Of a stretch of 9,171 nt of DNA, positions 6,429-9,171 are shown one piece after another (position 1 is the first letter of the stretch; every line of letters begins with the position of its first letter). A program made the translations under genes and the position numbers. This DNA comes from an uncultured Collinsella sp. (GTDB taxonomy: Bacteria > Actinomycetota > Coriobacteriia > Coriobacteriales > Coriobacteriaceae): NCBI GenBank assembly GCA_937896835.1, contig CALBOJ010000109.1, forward strand, positions 1 through 9,171. The letters are read 5' to 3'. The notes beneath the pieces are model-generated. The model was not told the DNA's origin and ran no database searches. It was given only the letters and a program-made list of their open reading frames with translations.

Positions 6429-6503
6429 GGGCGTTTAGCTCAGGGGGAGAGCGCTTCCCTGACACGGAAGAGGTCAGAAGTTCAAATCTTCTAACGCCCA
6501 CCA
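6429..6503 (+). tRNA. tRNA-Val (anticodon GAC)
   Basis: The acceptor GGGCGTT (6429-6435) pairs with AACGCCC (6493-6499); A6500 is the discriminator and CCA 6501-6503 is encoded. The anticodon stem CTTCC (6454-6458) with GGAAG flanks CTGACAC, giving GAC at 6461-6463 (reads GTC/GTT). Only three bases separate it from tRNA-Gly copy 3. Confidence 0.97.
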
Positions 6504-6511
6504 AATGTTCG

Positions 6512-6548
6512 CAGCCCAGAGGCTATATCCTCTGGGCTGTTTTGTTTT
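6512..6548 (+). terminator. Terminator of tRNA-Gly/Val unit
   Basis: A perfect 11-bp stem, CAGCCCAGAGG (6512-6522) with CCTCTGGGCTG (6529-6539), has a 6-nt loop and is followed by TTTTGTTTT. Confidence 0.93.
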
Positions 6549-6864
6549 GCCACCAAGCACGCCGCCAATATAAGCCACCAAATATTGATCCAAGGTCTGT
6601 ACGCGATGGTCTTCGCATCCCGTAGAGGTGCCGGCAGATTGCATACGTCCTGGCCGATCGTGACCGCAACATGTTGGTCAAGCATAATCTTTTGGATTCT
6701 TTTGGCGTGAGCGACTTGATTTTGGTAGGATTTGTCAGCGGCTTGACTAAGGGGGTTTTATAACTGCCATGCAGGTAGCCGTGTTGGTAGCGTTTTACCG
6801 ACTTGCCAAGAACCCCTCATTTTTAATGCGTCTGCAAAATGACTAATTGCTTTGACCTGCTGAA
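6549..6864. other. Intergenic region with no supported gene
   Basis: No coding region with a credible start and ribosome site is seen. A minus-strand frame stays open from 6816 down to a stop at 6523-6525 (97 codons). It has no upstream start codon in frame, and it runs through the tRNA-Val terminator, so I do not call it a gene. Small repeats present include the inverted pair CAATAT/ATATTG (6566-6571, 6582-6587) and GCCACCA twice (6549-6555 in part, 6574-6580). Confidence 0.5.
6751..6824 (+). terminator. Possible branched terminator-like structure
   Basis: A closing stem of about 9 bp including two or three wobble pairs (6751-6759 with 6809-6817) encloses two small hairpins, CTGC/GCAG (6764-6774) and GGTA/TACC (6786-6799). 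TTTTT (6820-6824) follows. It could end a transcript entering from the left or be a small structured RNA, but no promoter or gene for it is clear. Confidence 0.35.
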
Positions 6865-6880
6865 ACACTATATGTTGTGT
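6865..6880 (+). promoter_or_regulatory. NrdR box 1
   Basis: The 16-bp sequence ACACTATATGTTGTGT matches the known NrdR operator pattern (ACAC-ATAT-GTGT) almost perfectly. NrdR is the ATP/dATP-sensing repressor of ribonucleotide reductase genes. The box lies immediately before the -35 element of the nrdD promoter. Confidence 0.88.
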
Positions 6881-6910
6881 TTGACCTAAAAAAAGAATAC
6901 AGGATATAGA
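6881..6910 (+). promoter_or_regulatory. nrdD promoter
   Basis: The -35 box TTGACC (6881-6886), an 18-bp spacer and the -10 box TATAGA (6905-6910) predict a start near 6917. The -35 lies between the two NrdR boxes and the -10 lies within box 2, so repressor binding would block polymerase directly. Confidence 0.75.
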
Positions 6911-6912
6911 TG
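6897..6912 (+). promoter_or_regulatory. NrdR box 2 (weaker)
   Basis: ATACAGGATATAGATG matches about 11 of 16 positions of the NrdR pattern. It starts 32 bp after box 1, leaving a 16-bp gap, the usual spacing for paired NrdR boxes on one face of the helix. The spacing supports it more than the sequence does. Confidence 0.68.
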
Positions 6913-6916
6913 CCTC

Positions 6917-7137
6917 TTTGTCGTATGATAGATGGCGGACAGAGAACGAAGACCTTAACTGCCTCTTTTGAACGTGTCCTTGAGCCGCTTGATCGGCTCC
7001 AGGGAATGTCCGCATGGAGGCTTATGGTTTATCGAGAACACAGATTGCGCGACGGCGCCGCAAGACAGGGGCAAGCCCTGCCAGGTATCGTTTGGCTCTG
7101 AAGCGCGATGAGGCTACGATACGAAAGAGGCAAGAGG
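6917..7137 (+). ncRNA. Structured nrdD leader with anti-Shine-Dalgarno elements
   Basis: About 220 nt of untranslated leader. Possible helices are GCGGACA (6935-6941) with TGTCCGC (7007-7013); GAGCCG/CGGCTC (6982-6999); TTGCG/CGCAA (7045-7063); CAGGG/CCCTG (7066-7080); and GTATCGT (7085-7091) with ACGATAC (7116-7122). TGCCTCTTT (6960-6968) is perfectly complementary to AAAGAGGCA (7124-7132), which contains the nrdD SD. A second copy of TGCCTCTTT at 6911-6919 straddles the predicted start. TCGTAT (6921-6926) can pair with ATACGA (7119-7124) in competition with the last hairpin. This resembles a riboswitch or other translational switch. I recognise no known riboswitch class, and ligand and function are unknown. 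Confidence 0.5.
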
Positions 7138-9171
7138 ATGAAGATCATCAAGCGCAGCGGCACCGAGGTTGTCTTTGACATCGATAAGATCGTCAATGCC
7201 ATCCGCGCCGCAAACTTGGAGGTCGAGGAGAGCTCTCGTCTTACCGACCGCCAGGTGGTTTACGCGGCACAAAACGTCGCCGAGGCATGCGAGAACGCGG
7301 GCCACACCGTGTCGGTCGAGGAGATTCAGGATCTGGTCGAGGACGAGATCATGCGTCTCGACTGCTACGAGGTCGCTCGCCATTACATCATCTATCGCTA
7401 TGTTCAGAGCCTGAAGCGCCAGAAGAACACGACCGACGACAAGATTCTGTCGCTGATTGAGTGCAACAACGAAGAGGTCAAGCAGGAGAACTCCAACAAG
7501 AACCCGACCGTCAATTCCGTTCAGCGTGACTACATGGCCGGCGAGATCTCCAAGGACCTGACCCAGCGTGTGCTGCTGCCCCAGGAGATTGTGGATGCTC
7601 ACAATGAGGGTCTGATCCACTTCCATGATTCGGACTACTTTGCCCAGCACATGCATAACTGCGACCTGGTGAACCTGGAGGATATGCTCCAGAACGGTAC
7701 TGTTATCTCGGGTACGCTGATTGAGAAGCCGCACAGCTTCTCGACCGCCTGCAACATCGCGACGCAGATCATCGCCCAGGTTGCTTCCTCCCAGTATGGT
7801 GGCCAGTCGATTTCGCTGACCCATCTTGCCCCGTTCGTCGAGGTGAGCCGTCAAAAGATTCGCGTCGAGGTCGCCCGCGAGCTCGAGGAGCTCGGCGTTT
7901 CCGCATCTCCCGAAAAGGTCCGCGAGGTTGTTGAGGATCGCCTGCGTGACGAGATCCGTCGCGGCGTTCAGACGATTCAGTATCAGGTCGTGACCCTTAT
8001 GACCACCAACGGCCAGGCGCCGTTCGTGACGGTCTTTATGTATCTTAACGAGGCCCGTACGCCTCAGGAGAAGCACGACCTTGCCATGATCGTGGAGGAG
8101 ACGCTTCGCCAGCGCTACGAGGGCGTTAAGAACGAGGCCGGCGTATGGATCACCCCGGCATTCCCCAAGCTTATCTATGTACTCGAGGACGATAACGTTC
8201 ACGAGGATTCCCCGTACTTCTACCTGACCCAGCTGGCTGCCAAGTGCACTGCCAAGCGTATGGTGCCCGATTACATCTCCGAGAAAAAGATGCGCGAGCT
8301 CAAGCTGTCGAAGGGCGAGACCGCGGGTAACGGCGACTGCTATACCTGCATGGGCTGCCGCAGCTTCTTGACGCCCGACCGCTCGGGCAACGGCTTTAAC
8401 AACGTTGCCAACGCGCTAAACTACGACCCGAACAAGCCCAAGTACTATGGTCGCTTTAACCAGGGCGTCGTGACCATCAACCTGCCCGATGTCGCGCTGA
8501 GCTCGCATCAGGATATGGATAAGTTCTGGAAGATCTTCGACGAGCGCCTTGAGCTGTGCCACCGTGCCCTGCTGTGCCGTCATGAGCGCCTGATGGGTAC
8601 GCTTTCTGACGCCGCACCGATTCTGTGGCAGTACGGCGCCCTCGCTCGTCTGAAGAAGGGCGAGACGATCGACAAGCTGCTCGTGGGCGGTTACTCCACC
8701 ATTAGTCTGGGTTATGCCGGCCTGTACGAGTGCGTCAAGTACATGACGGGCCACAGCCACACCGAGAAGGAGGGCACGCCGTTTGCCATGGCCGTCATGC
8801 AGCGCATGAACGACAAGTGCGCCGAGTGGAAGGCCGAAAGCGATATTGACTTCTCGCTGTACGGTACCCCGCTTGAGTCGACGACCTACAAGTTCGCCAA
8901 GTGCCTGCAGCGTCGTTTTGGCATCATCCCGGGCGTGACGGACAAGGGCTACATCACCAACAGCTACCACGTCCACGTGTCCGAGGAGATCGACGCCTTC
9001 GATAAGCTTAAGTTTGAGGGCATGTTCCAGCAGCTTTCGCCGGGCGGTGCCATCTCCTACGTCGAGGTTCCCAACATGCAGGACAACCTCAAGGCTGTCA
9101 TTCGCGTGATGCAGTACATCTACGACAACATCATGTACGCCGAGCTCAACACCAAGAGCGACTACTGCCAG
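7138..9171 (+). CDS. nrdD: Anaerobic (class III) ribonucleoside-triphosphate reductase, partial at window edge
   Basis: The first 678 codons of NrdD are present and the frame is open at the window end. The enzyme reduces ribonucleoside triphosphates to deoxy forms without oxygen, using a glycyl radical made by the activase NrdG. Residues 1-95 are an ATP-cone (MKIIKRSGTEVVFDIDKIVNAI...), the allosteric dATP/ATP site. The barrel contains HNCDLVNL with Cys175, TLMTTNGQAPFVTV, and CYTCMGCRSFL with Cys401, Cys404 and Cys407; the MGCR cysteine (407) is the most likely thiyl-radical residue. NQGVVTINLP follows. The C-terminal zinc cysteines and glycyl-radical loop lie beyond the window, as nrdG probably does. 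The start ATG 7138 has AAAGAGG (7124-7130) seven bases upstream. Control appears double: NrdR boxes at the promoter and a long structured leader. Confidence 0.96.
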   Translation, partial: MKIIKRSGTEVVFDIDKIVNAIRAANLEVEESSRLTDRQVVYAAQNVAEACENAGHTVSVEEIQDLVEDEIMRLDCYEVARHYIIYRYVQSLKRQKNTTDDKILSLIECNNEEVKQENSNKNPTVNSVQRDYMAGEISKDLTQRVLLPQEIVDAHNEGLIHFHDSDYFAQHMHNCDLVNLEDMLQNGTVISGTLIEKPHSFSTACNIATQIIAQVASSQYGGQSISLTHLAPFVEVSRQKIRVEVARELEELGVSASPEKVREVVEDRLRDEIRRGVQTIQYQVVTLMTTNGQAPFVTVFMYLNEARTPQEKHDLAMIVEETLRQRYEGVKNEAGVWITPAFPKLIYVLEDDNVHEDSPYFYLTQLAAKCTAKRMVPDYISEKKMRELKLSKGETAGNGDCYTCMGCRSFLTPDRSGNGFNNVANALNYDPNKPKYYGRFNQGVVTINLPDVALSSHQDMDKFWKIFDERLELCHRALLCRHERLMGTLSDAAPILWQYGALARLKKGETIDKLLVGGYSTISLGYAGLYECVKYMTGHSHTEKEGTPFAMAVMQRMNDKCAEWKAESDIDFSLYGTPLESTTYKFAKCLQRRFGIIPGVTDKGYITNSYHVHVSEEIDAFDKLKFEGMFQQLSPGGAISYVEVPNMQDNLKAVIRVMQYIYDNIMYAELNTKSDYCQ

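Noticed and set aside
6935..7013. tRNA-Gly-like acceptor stem in the nrdD leader (GCGGACA/TGTCCGC)
   Set aside because: The seven pairs equal the tRNA-Gly acceptor stem, but no D, anticodon or T arm lies between them, so chance is the simpler explanation.
6910..7101. 63-codon plus-strand frame in the nrdD leader
   Set aside because: Its ATG precedes the predicted transcription start and it lacks an SD; the region is better explained as structured leader.
6917..7137. Cobalamin (B12) riboswitch in the nrdD leader
   Set aside because: Fragments such as AGGGAA and CCGCAA resemble parts of the B12 core, but order and spacing do not fit and the other core boxes are missing.
7114..8202. Long minus-strand open frame of 362 codons opposite nrdD
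   Set aside because: It is a shadow of nrdD in high-GC DNA; the plus-strand frame has full NrdD motifs, and the shadow has no domain I recognise.
1..9171. CRISPR array, insertion sequence or prophage genes
   Set aside because: No regularly spaced repeats, transposase, integrase or phage genes are seen.

Overview
The window looks like chromosomal DNA of a moderately high-GC, anaerobic actinobacterium, most likely a gut Coriobacteriia of the Collinsella type. The basis is an oxygen-sensitive (class III) ribonucleotide reductase under an NrdR-type promoter, RsbU/RsbV/RsbW-like signalling proteins, a GH13 alpha-glucosidase, and tRNA genes that all encode their own 3' CCA. The genus is inferred from general character, not from a database match. 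All recognised genes are on the plus strand.

Layout. 1-460 holds no convincing protein gene. It has a minus-strand rho-independent terminator (9-48), several hairpins and a 125-nt near-perfect palindrome (301-425). A promoter at 464-512 drives tRNA-Leu(GAG) (570-659), which is followed by a terminator. Next come two signalling genes: a PAS-GAF-SpoIIE/PP2C phosphatase (719-3064) and a single-chain fusion of a STAS anti-sigma antagonist domain to an HATPase anti-sigma kinase domain (3143-3889). Together they form a compact partner-switching module with no sigma factor in view.

3935-4334 is a tRNA cluster, Gly(GCC)-Cys(GCA)-Gly(GCC), with a terminator-like hairpin after every tRNA. 4475-6208 encodes a GH13 alpha-glucosidase, which is bracketed by identical tRNA-Gly genes because a third copy (6350-6425) follows it, paired with tRNA-Val(GAC) (6429-6503). 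Three tRNA promoters (464-512, 3935-3982, 6291-6337) share one unusual module: an A/T palindrome of the form ACTTTTTTGAAAAAAGT placed two or three bases before a TTGC-type -35 box.

6549-6864 has no supported gene. At 6865-6912 a TTGACC/TATAGA promoter is built into two NrdR boxes, and it drives nrdD (7138 to the window edge, 678 codons seen). Between promoter and nrdD lies an unusually long leader of about 220 nt. It contains nested helices and anti-Shine-Dalgarno sequences that match the nrdD ribosome-binding site perfectly. This leader is the best candidate in the window for an undescribed regulatory RNA.

The genes fall into independent units: general signalling, maltose/isomaltose-type oligosaccharide breakdown, anaerobic dNTP synthesis, and translation (tRNAs). 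They appear to be neighbours and not one pathway.
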